The notes: generated by a model not told the origin, from the sequence alone. 7,916 bases of DNA from an uncultured Clostridia bacterium (GCA_946410395.1 CAMKAE010000096.1:1-7916); one strand, 5' to 3'; counted from the stretch's first letter, positions 1-6,888 are shown. Numbers and translations are program-made.

Positions 1-602
1 AAGCCGTAATAGTCCGCGCGGGTGATGTCCTCAAAGTGGCAGCGGGGCCGGATGCCCATGCTCAGCGCGTCCTTGACGATGCCCAGATACTTGTCCATGG
101 CCTGGGCGCGGGTCAGGTGCATCTTGTTGAAGATATGATAGTCGGAGCAGGACACCAGGATGCCGGTCTCCGCCACGCCGGCCTGCTTGACGAGCTCGAA
201 GTCCTTCTTGTTGGCCCGGATCCAGGTGGTGATCTCTGGGAAAGGCAGGCCCAGGTCCTGGCACATGCGCAGGGCGCGCTTGTCGTTTTCCGTGTAGAGG
301 AAGAACTCGCTCTGCCGCACCAGGCCGTTGGGGCCGCCCAGACGGCTGAGCAGCTTGAACAGATGGACGATCTGCTCCGGCGTGAAGGGGCTGACGGACT
401 GCTGGCCGTCGCGGAAGGTGGTGTCGGTCATCCAGATCTCGTCCGGCATGTCCTCCGGCACGTGCCGCATGTTGAAGGTGATCTTCGGCACGCTGTCGTA
501 GGAGAAGATCTCCCGGTACAGGTTGGGCTCCGCAACGTCCTGCAGGCTGTAGTGGTACTTGTGCTGCATCAGCACGTTGTTCTTTTTCTTAAATTCGGAC
601 AA
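1..602 (-). CDS. DRE-TIM metallolyase, isopropylmalate/homocitrate synthase-like (3' partial)
   Basis: The visible 200 residues are the N-terminal part of an HMGL-like TIM barrel enzyme, a family that condenses acyl-CoA with 2-oxoacids or performs related aldol chemistry in the cytoplasm. Seen: the signature DTTFRDGQQS at residues 60-69 (metal-binding Asp65 within RDGQ), RQSEFF near 96-101, SCSDYH at 151-156, and CHFEDITRAD at 188-197, which matches the ED-TR-D strand motif of the superfamily. About 55 residues precede the signature, longer than in standard LeuA. The start is TTG at 602-600, chosen because AAAGGAGG lies 8 bases upstream and no ATG fits. The gene sits 24 bases after the aminotransferase and is probably cotranscribed with it. 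The exact reaction (isopropylmalate, homocitrate, citramalate or Re-citrate synthase) cannot be decided; the C-terminal half, including any regulatory domain, lies beyond the window. Homologues are, from memory, often annotated loosely as 2-isopropylmalate synthase. Confidence 0.88.
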   Translation of the reverse strand, partial: MSEFKKKNNVLMQHKYHYSLQDVAEPNLYREIFSYDSVPKITFNMRHVPEDMPDEIWMTDTTFRDGQQSVSPFTPEQIVHLFKLLSRLGGPNGLVRQSEFFLYTENDKRALRMCQDLGLPFPEITTWIRANKKDFELVKQAGVAETGILVSCSDYHIFNKMHLTRAQAMDKYLGIVKDALSMGIRPRCHFEDITRADYYG

Positions 603-610
603 AGTCGCAA

Positions 611-618
611 CCTCCTTT
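611..618 (-). promoter_or_regulatory. Ribosome binding site that fixes a TTG start
   Basis: The minus strand reads AAAGGAGG here, with an 8-base spacer to TTG at 602-600. It is the only well-placed start signal for the DRE-TIM gene and supports a non-ATG start. Confidence 0.8.
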
Positions 619-626
619 GGTTCGGC

Positions 627-1826
627 TTACCGGAGCTCTCCGACGAACTCCGCGATGCGGTCCAGGCCGCGCTGGATGTTGTCCATGCTGGTAGCGTAGC
701 TCAGGCGGCAGTAGCCCTCCGCCTCGAAGGCCACGCCGGGCACCACGGCCACCTTCTTGGCTTTCAGCAGGGTGTCGGCAAAGGACATGGAGTCCACGAT
801 CGGCTTGCGCTCATAGCGGCGGCCGAGGATGTACTTGATGTTCATCATCACGTAGAAGGCGCCTTCGGGCTTGCGGCAGGAGATGCCGGGGATGGCGTTG
901 ATGCGCCCGCAGATGGTGTCCCGGCGCTTCTCGAACTGCTGCACCATCTCGCACACACAGGTCTGGTCGCTGTTGAGGGCGACCATGGAGGCGTACTGGG
1001 CGACGGCGTTGGGGTTGCTGGTGGCCTGGGACTGGAAGGCGCTCATGGCACTGATGACCTCGCGGGGCCCCGCCGCGTATCCGATGCGCCAGCCCGTCAT
1101 CGCGAAGGCCTTGCTGACGCCATTGATGACGATGGTCTGCTTTTTGATCTGATCCCCCAGCTGCGCGATGGAGGTGTGGGTGCGCTGGTCGTAGAGGAGC
1201 TTTTCGTAGATCTCGTCCGCCACCACGAAGAGCTTGCGGTCCACGCACAGGTCCGCCAGGGCTTGCAGCTGGCCGCGGCTCCAGACGCAGCCGCTGGGAT
1301 TGGAGGGGCTGGTGAGCACAAAGGCCTTGGTGCGGCGGGTGATATGCCGCACGATCTCGTCATAGGCGGGGATGAAGGCTTCCTCCTCCAGCGCCGGCAC
1401 GAACACCGGCACGCCGCCCGCCATCCGGACCATCTCCGGGTAGCTGACCCAGCAGGGCGTGGGGATCAGCACCTCGTCGCCCGGGTCCAGGATCGCCTGG
1501 AAGGTGTTGAACAGGCTGTGCTTCGCACCGCCGGATACGATCACGTCCGCGGGCTCATATTGCAGGCCGTTGTCCCGGGCAAGCTTGTCGCAGATGGCCT
1601 TGCGCAGCTGCAGGGTGCCGGAGGAGGGCGTGTAGCGGGTCATGCCCAGGTCCAGGGCCTCCTTGGCGGCAGCCACGATGTGCGGGGGCGTGGCAAAGTC
1701 CGGCTCGCCCGCGCCGAAGCCGATGACGTCCTCGCCGGCGGCCTTCATCTCTTTGGCGGCCGCGTCGATGGCAAGGGTCATGGAGGGGGTGATGTGCTGA
1801 CAGCGGTGGGAAACGGTGAGCGGCAT
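627..1826 (-). CDS. Class I PLP aminotransferase, aspartate/prephenate type
   Basis: A 399-residue cytoplasmic fold-type I aminotransferase that moves an amino group between an amino acid (probably aspartate or an aromatic precursor) and a 2-oxoacid. Seen: GFGAGEPDF at 36-44, the PLP-binding SNPSG with Asn176, ADEIY with Asp204, the Schiff-base lysine in SKAFAMTGWRIGY (Lys239), and the carboxylate-binding Arg374 in CRLSYA. Length and motifs fit the Ib (AspB-like) subgroup. A longer reading with 24 extra residues is open to 1898, but I chose the ATG at 1826 because AGGAGG lies 9 bases upstream and because the extension would cover the promoter at 1870-1898. An ATG three codons earlier abuts the Shine-Dalgarno sequence and is too close. 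It is the first gene of a two-gene unit with the DRE-TIM enzyme. Substrate preference cannot be told from sequence alone. Confidence 0.94.
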   Translation of the reverse strand: MPLTVSHRCQHITPSMTLAIDAAAKEMKAAGEDVIGFGAGEPDFATPPHIVAAAKEALDLGMTRYTPSSGTLQLRKAICDKLARDNGLQYEPADVIVSGGAKHSLFNTFQAILDPGDEVLIPTPCWVSYPEMVRMAGGVPVFVPALEEEAFIPAYDEIVRHITRRTKAFVLTSPSNPSGCVWSRGQLQALADLCVDRKLFVVADEIYEKLLYDQRTHTSIAQLGDQIKKQTIVINGVSKAFAMTGWRIGYAAGPREVISAMSAFQSQATSNPNAVAQYASMVALNSDQTCVCEMVQQFEKRRDTICGRINAIPGISCRKPEGAFYVMMNIKYILGRRYERKPIVDSMSFADTLLKAKKVAVVPGVAFEAEGYCRLSYATSMDNIQRGLDRIAEFVGELR

Positions 1827-1835
1827 GGAAGTCAT

Positions 1836-1841
1836 CCTCCT
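1836..1841 (-). promoter_or_regulatory. Ribosome binding site of the aminotransferase
   Basis: AGGAGG on the minus strand, 9 bases before the ATG at 1826. It decides between three possible starts (codons at 1898, 1835 and 1826) in favour of the last. Confidence 0.8.
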
Positions 1842-1869
1842 GATATCAGAAAATGGAGCTGCAATGGCC

Positions 1870-1898
1870 ATTATAGTCATTATGAACAAAAATAGCAA
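1870..1898 (-). promoter_or_regulatory. Sigma-A type promoter for the aminotransferase unit
   Basis: On the minus strand, TTGCTA (1898-1893, 4 of 6 to consensus) is followed after exactly 17 bases by a perfect TATAAT (1875-1870). Transcription would start near 1863, giving a leader of about 37 bases with the AGGAGG site. The surrounding DNA is clearly more AT-rich than the genes. It would drive the aminotransferase and the DRE-TIM gene. Confidence 0.75.
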
Positions 1899-1930
1899 GG
1901 GAAAAATCGCTCAAAATGAATTTCCTTTGT

Positions 1931-1979
1931 TTTTATCCTGCAAACTAATGCAATTGGGCGACGCTGTGGACGGATAAAA
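1931..1979. repeat. AT-rich inverted repeat upstream of the promoter
   Basis: TTTTATCC at 1931-1938 is matched by its perfect reverse complement GGATAAAA at 1972-1979, with 33 bases between. The arm centres are 41 bases apart, close to four helical turns, and both lie upstream of the -35 box. It could be a paired operator, but an 8-base match in a gap this size can also arise by chance. Confidence 0.3.
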
Positions 1980-2025
1980 CTCATCTCATCTCAGTTCAGC
2001 TTGCTAAATGGATGAAAAGGGATTT

Positions 2026-2067
2026 CGCGGTCTGCGGACCGCGACCAGGGCTTTCCGATCGCCCTGG
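2026..2067. repeat. Two tandem perfect GC-rich hairpins
   Basis: Arm CGCGGTC (2026-2032), loop TGCG, arm GACCGCG (2037-2043) is a perfect 7-bp stem. After a single base, CCAGGGC (2045-2051), a 9-base loop, and GCCCTGG (2061-2067) form a second perfect 7-bp stem. Neither is followed by a T-run on either strand, so they are not ordinary terminators. The GC-rich palindromic pair in an otherwise AT-rich gap resembles a dispersed intergenic palindromic repeat of the REP type, but a structured RNA is also possible. Confidence 0.55.
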
Positions 2068-2126
2068 ACCTTCGGACGCATACTGTTACTTGATATAAAA
2101 CACTTAACTGAGAATAGTATAAAATG

Positions 2127-2146
2127 AAAAAACCGCCCGAAGGCGG
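2127..2146 (-). terminator. Rho-independent terminator of the five-gene operon
   Basis: The minus strand reads CCGCC, loop TTCG, GGCGG, then TTTTTT: a perfect 5-bp GC stem with a stable UUCG-type tetraloop and a six-T tract. It begins 15 bases after the stop codon of the permease gene. The plus strand has no T-run after the stem, so it works in one direction only. Confidence 0.9.
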
Positions 2147-2161
2147 CGTGGGTCGGGCGAG

Positions 2162-3385
2162 TCATCGCTTGTCCCGATCGATGAGTTCGAGGGAGATGGT
2201 GGCCAGCAGCGCGAAGAACAGGGCAAAGGCGCCGAGCCAGATCCAGTTTCTGTACACGTTCTCCGGCGTGCTGGCATAGTCCTTGCTGTAGTTGATCTCC
2301 CGGGTCTTGTCGGTGACCAGCTCCTCCAGGGCGCCCGGGTGGTTGAGGGTGTCATAGGTTTTCATGAGCTCGTTCACGGTGGAGTGAATGTGGATGCGGT
2401 AGTTCCGGAAGGCTTCCAGCTCCGCGTCATCTCCGGTGGCCACGAGGTCCAGCGCCTGCTGGATCTTGTCCGCATCGCTCTGCTGCGGAAGCGCCTCCGG
2501 GGCTGCGTCCCGGCCCTCGCTGAAGGACAGGATGGGCTCGCCCTCGTCATCCTCCTCGGTCAGCTCCCGGATCAGTCCTTTGACAAAGCCGCTGTTGCGC
2601 AGCTCCAGCAGCTGCCCGACGGTGATGTCCCGCTCCACCGGCCGCTCGCGCATGGTGGGCTGGTCGATGATCCGCCAGATGGTCATCATGGGGTCGTCGT
2701 TGTATCCGGCCTGGGCGGCGATGGCCTTGATGCCGTAGTTCGAGATGGTGAGCTTGGAGATCTGCCTGGCCCAGGGCTGGGAGAGCTCCATGATGCCGCC
2801 GGAGAACACCAGCTGGAAGATCAGCACAAAGGGCATGACGGTCATGGCCCCGGTGGTGGTGTGGGCGATGCTGGAGATGAACAGGCTCAGCATGTCCGAG
2901 GCGTAGGAGATCAGCAGCATGGTGATGCCGATGTCCACGATGCGCCAGGGGGTGATGAAGCCGGGCTTGTCGGCAAAGCGCAGGCCGAGGAAGGACAGCA
3001 CCGCCATGGTGATGAGGGTCTGAGCCAGGCACAGGGCCAGCTGGTAGATCATGTGGGCCGCCACGTAGGCGGTGATGTGCAAGCCGGAGCGGTGCTCCCG
3101 CTTGACAATGCCCCGCTCCCGGCACACCGTCTGGATCGAGTTGAAGCAGCCGTTCCAGATGGCGACGCAGGTCAGGGCGAAGGCGCCCAGCAGGTCGCCC
3201 TCCATGTTGAGGAAGATGCGCCTGCGGATCACCATCGCCACCAGCGCGGCGATGACGCCCGCCATGGGCAGCACCTTCCAGTCGCTCTGATAGATGAAGA
3301 ACCGCAGCTGCTTGCCCAGGTAGATGCCCACCTGGCTGAAGCGGTCCCGGTGCCGGGCGTTGCGGATTTTCGCGATCTCAGCCAT
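2162..3385 (-). CDS. ABC-2 type permease, ABCG-like, with large loop
   Basis: A 407-residue membrane component of an ABC exporter. Hydrophobic segments lie near residues 38-53, 66-84, 107-134, 148-171, 181-199 and 381-401, giving the six-helix ABC-2 plan. CRERGIVKREHRSGLHITAY (88-107) matches the charged RE-R connecting-helix motif of ABCG and Rv1747-like permeases. Between helices 5 and 6 is a loop of about 180 residues (200-380), acidic around 275-282 and 318-322. By the usual ABCG topology it should face outside; it is much longer than the corresponding loop of typical ABCG proteins. The start at 3385 has AGGAGG 6 bases upstream and overlaps the stop of the ATPase gene by 8 bases, so the two products surely pair. 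It is the last gene of the operon. The substrate is unknown; lipids or lipid-linked molecules are plausible by family. Confidence 0.9.
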   Translation of the reverse strand: MAEIAKIRNARHRDRFSQVGIYLGKQLRFFIYQSDWKVLPMAGVIAALVAMVIRRRIFLNMEGDLLGAFALTCVAIWNGCFNSIQTVCRERGIVKREHRSGLHITAYVAAHMIYQLALCLAQTLITMAVLSFLGLRFADKPGFITPWRIVDIGITMLLISYASDMLSLFISSIAHTTTGAMTVMPFVLIFQLVFSGGIMELSQPWARQISKLTISNYGIKAIAAQAGYNDDPMMTIWRIIDQPTMRERPVERDITVGQLLELRNSGFVKGLIRELTEEDDEGEPILSFSEGRDAAPEALPQQSDADKIQQALDLVATGDDAELEAFRNYRIHIHSTVNELMKTYDTLNHPGALEELVTDKTREINYSKDYASTPENVYRNWIWLGAFALFFALLATISLELIDRDKR

Positions 3386-4718
3386 GTCGCACCTCCTCCG
3401 CGTAGCGCAGGATGAACTCGTCCGCGCGGCCCTCGCCGCCCTCTTCCTGCCGGTTGACGGACTTGACGATCTCTTCCATCTTTTCCTTGCCGAAGAAACT
3501 CCGGGCGTCGCCGATGCTGCCGAAGAAGGCCAGACGGCCCGTGCGGGTGGCGTCCTTGGCCAGCACGATCACGTCGTCGAACAGGTCGATGACCCGGTCC
3601 GGGGTGTGGGTGATGACGATGATGATCTTGCCCTGGTCCGCGATGCCGCGCAGCTGCTGGAACAGCTCCCGCGCCATGACGCCGTCCAGGCCGGAGTCGG
3701 GTTCATCGAGGATGAACAGGGTGGGGTTGGAGATGAACTCCATGGCGATGGACAGGCGCTTGCGCTGCCCGCCGGAGAGCTTGCTCACCAGACTGTTCTG
3801 CACCGGCGTCAGGCCGAAGATGGCCATGACCTCCTCGACCCGGGCCTTGCGCTGGGCCTTGTCGAAGCTCACCGGCAGCCGCAGGGCCGCGGCGTCCATC
3901 AGGGTCCGCAGCACGGAGTCCGAGCCCCGCATCAGGTCGCCCTGGGGCACAAAGCCGATGTCGTACTGCAGCTCCTTGTAGTCCTTGTAGAGATTGCGGC
4001 CGTTGAGCATGACCTCGGCCTTCGCCTTCTCGTAGCCGTTGACGGCGTTGATGAAGGTGGTCTTGCCGGCGCCGGAGCCGCCCAGCAGCAGCACCATGTG
4101 GCCGGGCTGGATGACCAGATGGATGTCCCGGAGCAGGTACTTTTTCTGGAACAGCTCCGTGGCGGTGCGCTCCTCCAGGTTGACGGTCAGGCCCTGGTCC
4201 AGCACGTCCGCCTTGCTGCCGGAGAAGAAGCCGGCGGCCTCGCTGCGGAACTCGTCCACGGTCCAGCGGGGCTTCCAGTGCCGGCCGTAACCCCAGAGCA
4301 TGGCCGGGATGCATGGAAGCAGGAGCCACAGCAGGATCCAGGCTTTGTGCGCCCCGAACACCTCGATGAGGCCCAGGAAGGCCCGGACCAGGTAGATGAT
4401 CCGGATCAGGCCGACGATGATGAGCGCGCTCTCCACCATCAGCCGGAGCGTTCCGGCGGGCAGCAAGGTGTCGATGAGGAACAGGAGGATCCGCAGCCCC
4501 TCCAGAAAGGCCAGCGTCCGGCCTTCGGGCTCCCGATCCGCGCACGCGCCCAGCTTGCGCCAGCGGGCCATGGGCACCAGCGCCCACCAGCCCTCCACGC
4601 CGCATTTGGTGAAGATGCCGCAAAGACCGATCAGGTATAGCCCGCCGAGCAGGAGCTCCAGGATGCTCGTTCCGCTGTCCAGCAGGACGCGGGCGAGCAG
4701 AAGGCTCAGCACGTTCAT
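3378..4718 (-). CDS. ABCG-like ABC transporter ATPase with N-terminal membrane domain
   Basis: A 446-residue protein in two parts. Residues 1-150 carry hydrophobic segments near 17-36, 74-88, 96-115 and 126-142, with GIFTKCGVEGWWALVPM (34-50) resembling the small DUF5684-type membrane domain. Residues 170-420 are an ABC ATPase: Walker A GGSGAGKTT (213-221, Lys219), Q-loop Gln259, signature LSGGQRK (314-320), Walker B LFILDEP (334-340, Asp338 Glu339), D-loop SGLD (342-345) and switch His371. All catalytic residues are present, so it should hydrolyse ATP. The nucleotide-binding domain is of the ABCG/Rv1747 kind, but the real permease is the separate, overlapping next gene. The ATG at 4718 overlaps the preceding stop (ATGA), with GGAGG 10 bases upstream. 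The N-terminal domain may anchor the ATPase or bind a partner such as the Lgt-like protein; that is inference. Confidence 0.93.
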   Translation of the reverse strand: MNVLSLLLARVLLDSGTSILELLLGGLYLIGLCGIFTKCGVEGWWALVPMARWRKLGACADREPEGRTLAFLEGLRILLFLIDTLLPAGTLRLMVESALIIVGLIRIIYLVRAFLGLIEVFGAHKAWILLWLLLPCIPAMLWGYGRHWKPRWTVDEFRSEAAGFFSGSKADVLDQGLTVNLEERTATELFQKKYLLRDIHLVIQPGHMVLLLGGSGAGKTTFINAVNGYEKAKAEVMLNGRNLYKDYKELQYDIGFVPQGDLMRGSDSVLRTLMDAAALRLPVSFDKAQRKARVEEVMAIFGLTPVQNSLVSKLSGGQRKRLSIAMEFISNPTLFILDEPDSGLDGVMARELFQQLRGIADQGKIIIVITHTPDRVIDLFDDVIVLAKDATRTGRLAFFGSIGDARSFFGKEKMEEIVKSVNRQEEGGEGRADEFILRYAEEVRHG

Positions 4719-5887
4719 GACAGTGCTTCCTCCGTTTCCTCAGTGTCGCGGCGGAGCGGGTACAGGGCCAGCCAGACCAGGAACGCCATGCACAGCGCGC
4801 AGGCGAAGATGATCAGATACGCCTGCCAGTGGGGAAAGAAATACATCACATTGCCGTCGTAGACTTCGGCGTTTTCCGCGGCCAGATGAAAGCCCAGGGT
4901 TCCGGCGCCGCCGACGGCCGCCACCAGGGGAGACAGCAGGACGCCCGCGGCCAGGACACCCTCGGCGGCCTGCACGGCGGGGCTCTGAAGGGTCTGCGCG
5001 TCCAGCATGAAGGGCTTGCCGTCGTCCGCGAACTCCATGCAGATGATCATGCAGGCCAGCAGGGCAAAGCCGGTCAGCCGCAGGAAGAAATCTCCGAGCG
5101 TGATGCGGCGTTTGGCCACGGCGAGGATCAGCAGCAGCACCAGGACCGCGGCGGAGATCACCTGAGAGATGCGGATGAACATGGAGCGGACGGTGTAGTC
5201 CTGCCGGACAAACTCGAAGAAGACCTGCCCAGCGGCGTAGAGCAGCAGCGTCAGCCCCGCGGTCTTGCCCGCCGGGCGGCGCTTCATGCCGATGAGCGCG
5301 AAAAGGAAGACACCGAGGGCGTACAGCGCTTCGGCCATGAAGATGGCGTAATAGCGGTCCTCCGGGTATTCGGGCTCGGGGCTGAAGGCGAAGGGGAAGA
5401 AGGAGGGCGCGCTGCCTTCGACGGGCAGGCCGAAGCCCTGCCCGCGGCCCATGACGGTGTCAAAGGGCTCTGCCAGCCGGATCAGCGCGATCAGCAGGAT
5501 CAGCCCCACCGCAGCCAGATCTGTCAGGCGTCGGCGCTGATCCCTGCTTTGCCTCGCGCAGGCGCCTGCCAGCAGAATCGCAAGCCAGCAGCCCAGCACC
5601 ACGCCCCAGAACATGAACCCGCCCCGCCAGGGGGTGAAGAAAAAGGCAAAGCCGTAGTCTTCCTGGGAAAGGTATTCACCCACCTTGGACACGGCGAAGA
5701 ACAGATGGCCCATGAAGACGCCCAGCGGGATGGCGAAGAGGGTGTACCACTCCACTGCCGCGGAACGGACCCCCGCCCGCTTGCGGAAGATCATCATGAC
5801 GGCGAACACGATCACCGCGGCGGCCATGACAAGCCACGGGAAAGCCGTCTCCGGGAGGGAAAACAGCTTTGTTTCATCAGACGTCAA
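4715..5887 (-). CDS. Lgt-related polytopic membrane protein
   Basis: A 390-residue integral membrane protein with about nine or ten hydrophobic segments (near 16-34, 46-66, 91-110, 122-138, 183-200, 208-226, 238-257, 268-285, 306-326, 354-376). It resembles prolipoprotein diacylglyceryl transferase, which moves diacylglyceryl from phosphatidylglycerol to lipoprotein cysteines: GVFMGHLFF (56-64), RGGFMFWGVVLG (88-99) at the place of the usual HGG segment, IRLAEPFD and GRGQGFGLP (136-143, 147-155) at the place of the RxGNFxNxE-G motif, and GQVFFEFVRQD (220-230) at the place of the later E-R motif. The histidine of HGG and the Asn of the signature are not seen, and about 120 residues with extra helices follow the Lgt-like part (Lgt is usually about 270). 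It may therefore be a lipid-binding relative without standard Lgt activity. The start is TTG at 5887, in TTGA overlap with the preceding stop, with AGGAGG 10 bases upstream. Confidence 0.72.
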   Translation of the reverse strand: MTSDETKLFSLPETAFPWLVMAAAVIVFAVMMIFRKRAGVRSAAVEWYTLFAIPLGVFMGHLFFAVSKVGEYLSQEDYGFAFFFTPWRGGFMFWGVVLGCWLAILLAGACARQSRDQRRRLTDLAAVGLILLIALIRLAEPFDTVMGRGQGFGLPVEGSAPSFFPFAFSPEPEYPEDRYYAIFMAEALYALGVFLFALIGMKRRPAGKTAGLTLLLYAAGQVFFEFVRQDYTVRSMFIRISQVISAAVLVLLLILAVAKRRITLGDFFLRLTGFALLACMIICMEFADDGKPFMLDAQTLQSPAVQAAEGVLAAGVLLSPLVAAVGGAGTLGFHLAAENAEVYDGNVMYFFPHWQAYLIIFACALCMAFLVWLALYPLRRDTEETEEALS

Positions 5888-6888
5888 GGCTGTCCGACCT
5901 CCTCACTCTCCGTGCTTTCCTCCGGTTCCGCCACGGGATAGGCATGCCAGGCACTTGCGAAATAGATCATGTCTTCGATGCGGCGCTTGCCGGCGGTCAG
6001 GGACCGGCCGAAGAGGTTGATCTTCTGGTTGTTGAACACCACCCAGGCGGAGTTGCCGCCGTCCAGGTTGTAGACCACGGAGGGGGAGCCTTCTCGCAGG
6101 ATCACTTCGATGTATTCGTCCATGGTCATGCCCTTGCACTTGGGGTTGTCCGGGCCGCCGGTGACCACCACCATGTACTCCAGGGGGCCGGTCTGGGCGA
6201 AGGAGAGCCGCTGGGCGCGCTTGTCCCAGCCGACGCCGTTGGCGCGGTCGTTGCGCCGGCTGTGATCCGCCGGCCTGCCCTGCACGACCCCGTCGACGAC
6301 CAGGGCCGGGCCGAAGGAGAAGGTGTTGATGACGTCGTGGCTTTCCATAAAGGCGTCGCACTCTTCCCGGGTGGGGGCCTTCAGCACGTGCAGATCCCCG
6401 GCGGAGTCGATGAAGAGGATGTCAAAGTAACCCTTGTCCTTCCAGTTGGTCACCATGATCTCTTTCTGCTGCCGGATCACGTACTTGCCCTTGACGCCGT
6501 CCTTGTTGGTGCGGTGCGTGTCGCCGGTGATGGCCAGCACCGCATTGAGGCGGGAGGCGATCCGGTCGCCGTAGTTGCCGTCAGAGGACTTCTCCACATG
6601 GGAGCGCAGCTGGCTGGGGTCGGCGATTTTGATGCGCAGCACGAGATAATCCGTGTCGAAGGCGCGCCCGGAGGAGATTTCCACCCGCAGGGAGGGATCC
6701 TCGTAGAGGGTGTCGGAGAGATAATACTGCGGGTCCACCGGGTCCATGGCGGCCTGATCCATGGGGATGGGATTGATCTCGCCCAGGGGCTGCTCTTCCG
6801 CGGTCTCGCCCAGCGCTTTTTCGGAGGGAACCAGCCAGATGAGGGCTGCCGCCAGCAGGATGATGAAGAAGTAGCGCAGGAATCTCAT
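5884..6888 (-). CDS. Phosphodiester glycosidase (NAGPA domain) family protein, exported
   Basis: A 334-residue protein with one N-terminal hydrophobic helix (5-20) after basic residues, acting as a signal anchor or a signal peptide (a possible cleavage site after ALG, 25-27); no lipobox cysteine is seen. The rest is a NAGPA/DUF2233-type domain, known from the enzyme that uncovers mannose-6-phosphate by removing phosphodiester-linked GlcNAc. Seen: LAITGDTHR (118-126), INTFSFGPALVVDG (187-200), and YNLDGGNSAWVVF (273-285), matching the family hallmarks xNGDyy, FGPaLvxDG and NLDGGgSs. The tail (318-334) is acidic and low-complexity. The start at 6888 has only a weak site (AAAGGCGG, 10 bases upstream), unlike its neighbours. 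It lies 32 bases after the CapA-like gene and ends in a TTGA overlap with the Lgt-like gene. A likely role is cleaving or transferring sugar phosphodiesters in a surface polymer; the substrate is unknown. Confidence 0.87.
   Translation of the reverse strand: MRFLRYFFIILLAAALIWLVPSEKALGETAEEQPLGEINPIPMDQAAMDPVDPQYYLSDTLYEDPSLRVEISSGRAFDTDYLVLRIKIADPSQLRSHVEKSSDGNYGDRIASRLNAVLAITGDTHRTNKDGVKGKYVIRQQKEIMVTNWKDKGYFDILFIDSAGDLHVLKAPTREECDAFMESHDVINTFSFGPALVVDGVVQGRPADHSRRNDRANGVGWDKRAQRLSFAQTGPLEYMVVVTGGPDNPKCKGMTMDEYIEVILREGSPSVVYNLDGGNSAWVVFNNQKINLFGRSLTAGKRRIEDMIYFASAWHAYPVAEPEESTESEEVGQP
5898..5903 (-). promoter_or_regulatory. Ribosome binding site for the TTG start of the Lgt-like gene
   Basis: AGGAGG on the minus strand lies inside the end of the preceding gene, 10 bases before the TTG at 5887-5885, which shares bases with the TGA stop at 5886-5884. 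It supports a coupled, non-ATG start; no in-frame ATG fits nearby. Confidence 0.7.

Larger units (their letters stand above)
1827..2161. other. Intergenic region between two minus-strand transcription units
   Basis: This 335-base gap contains the terminator of the upstream operon, two tandem hairpins (2026-2067), an AT-rich inverted repeat (1931-1979) and the promoter of the downstream unit. No convincing protein gene was found on either strand. The stretch 2080-2126 is AT-rich with no signal I can name. Confidence 0.8.

Noticed and set aside
36..1895. A 619-codon open frame on the plus strand
   Set aside because: It runs antisense across two genes with full family motifs and the gap between them, has composition dominated by Ala, Gly, Val, His and Leu, and has no recognisable domain. 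It is a by-product of high GC codon use.
1827..1898. 24-residue N-terminal extension of the aminotransferase
   Set aside because: It covers the -10 and -35 boxes and the ribosome binding site; AGGAGG with 9-base spacing points to the ATG at 1826.
2026..2043. T-box-like ACCGCG sequence upstream of an amino-acid gene
   Set aside because: There is no AGGGTGGNACCGCG match, no terminator/antiterminator pair, and the element lies far upstream of the TATAAT promoter, so it would not be in that transcript.
2012..2098. 28-codon plus-strand frame starting ATGAAAAGG across the hairpins
   Set aside because: There is no Shine-Dalgarno sequence before it, the frame is set by the palindromes, and no plus-strand promoter with acceptable spacing was found.
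2090..2123. Possible plus-strand promoter TTGATA ... TATAAA
   Set aside because: The spacer is 22 bases, too long, and no plus-strand gene follows.
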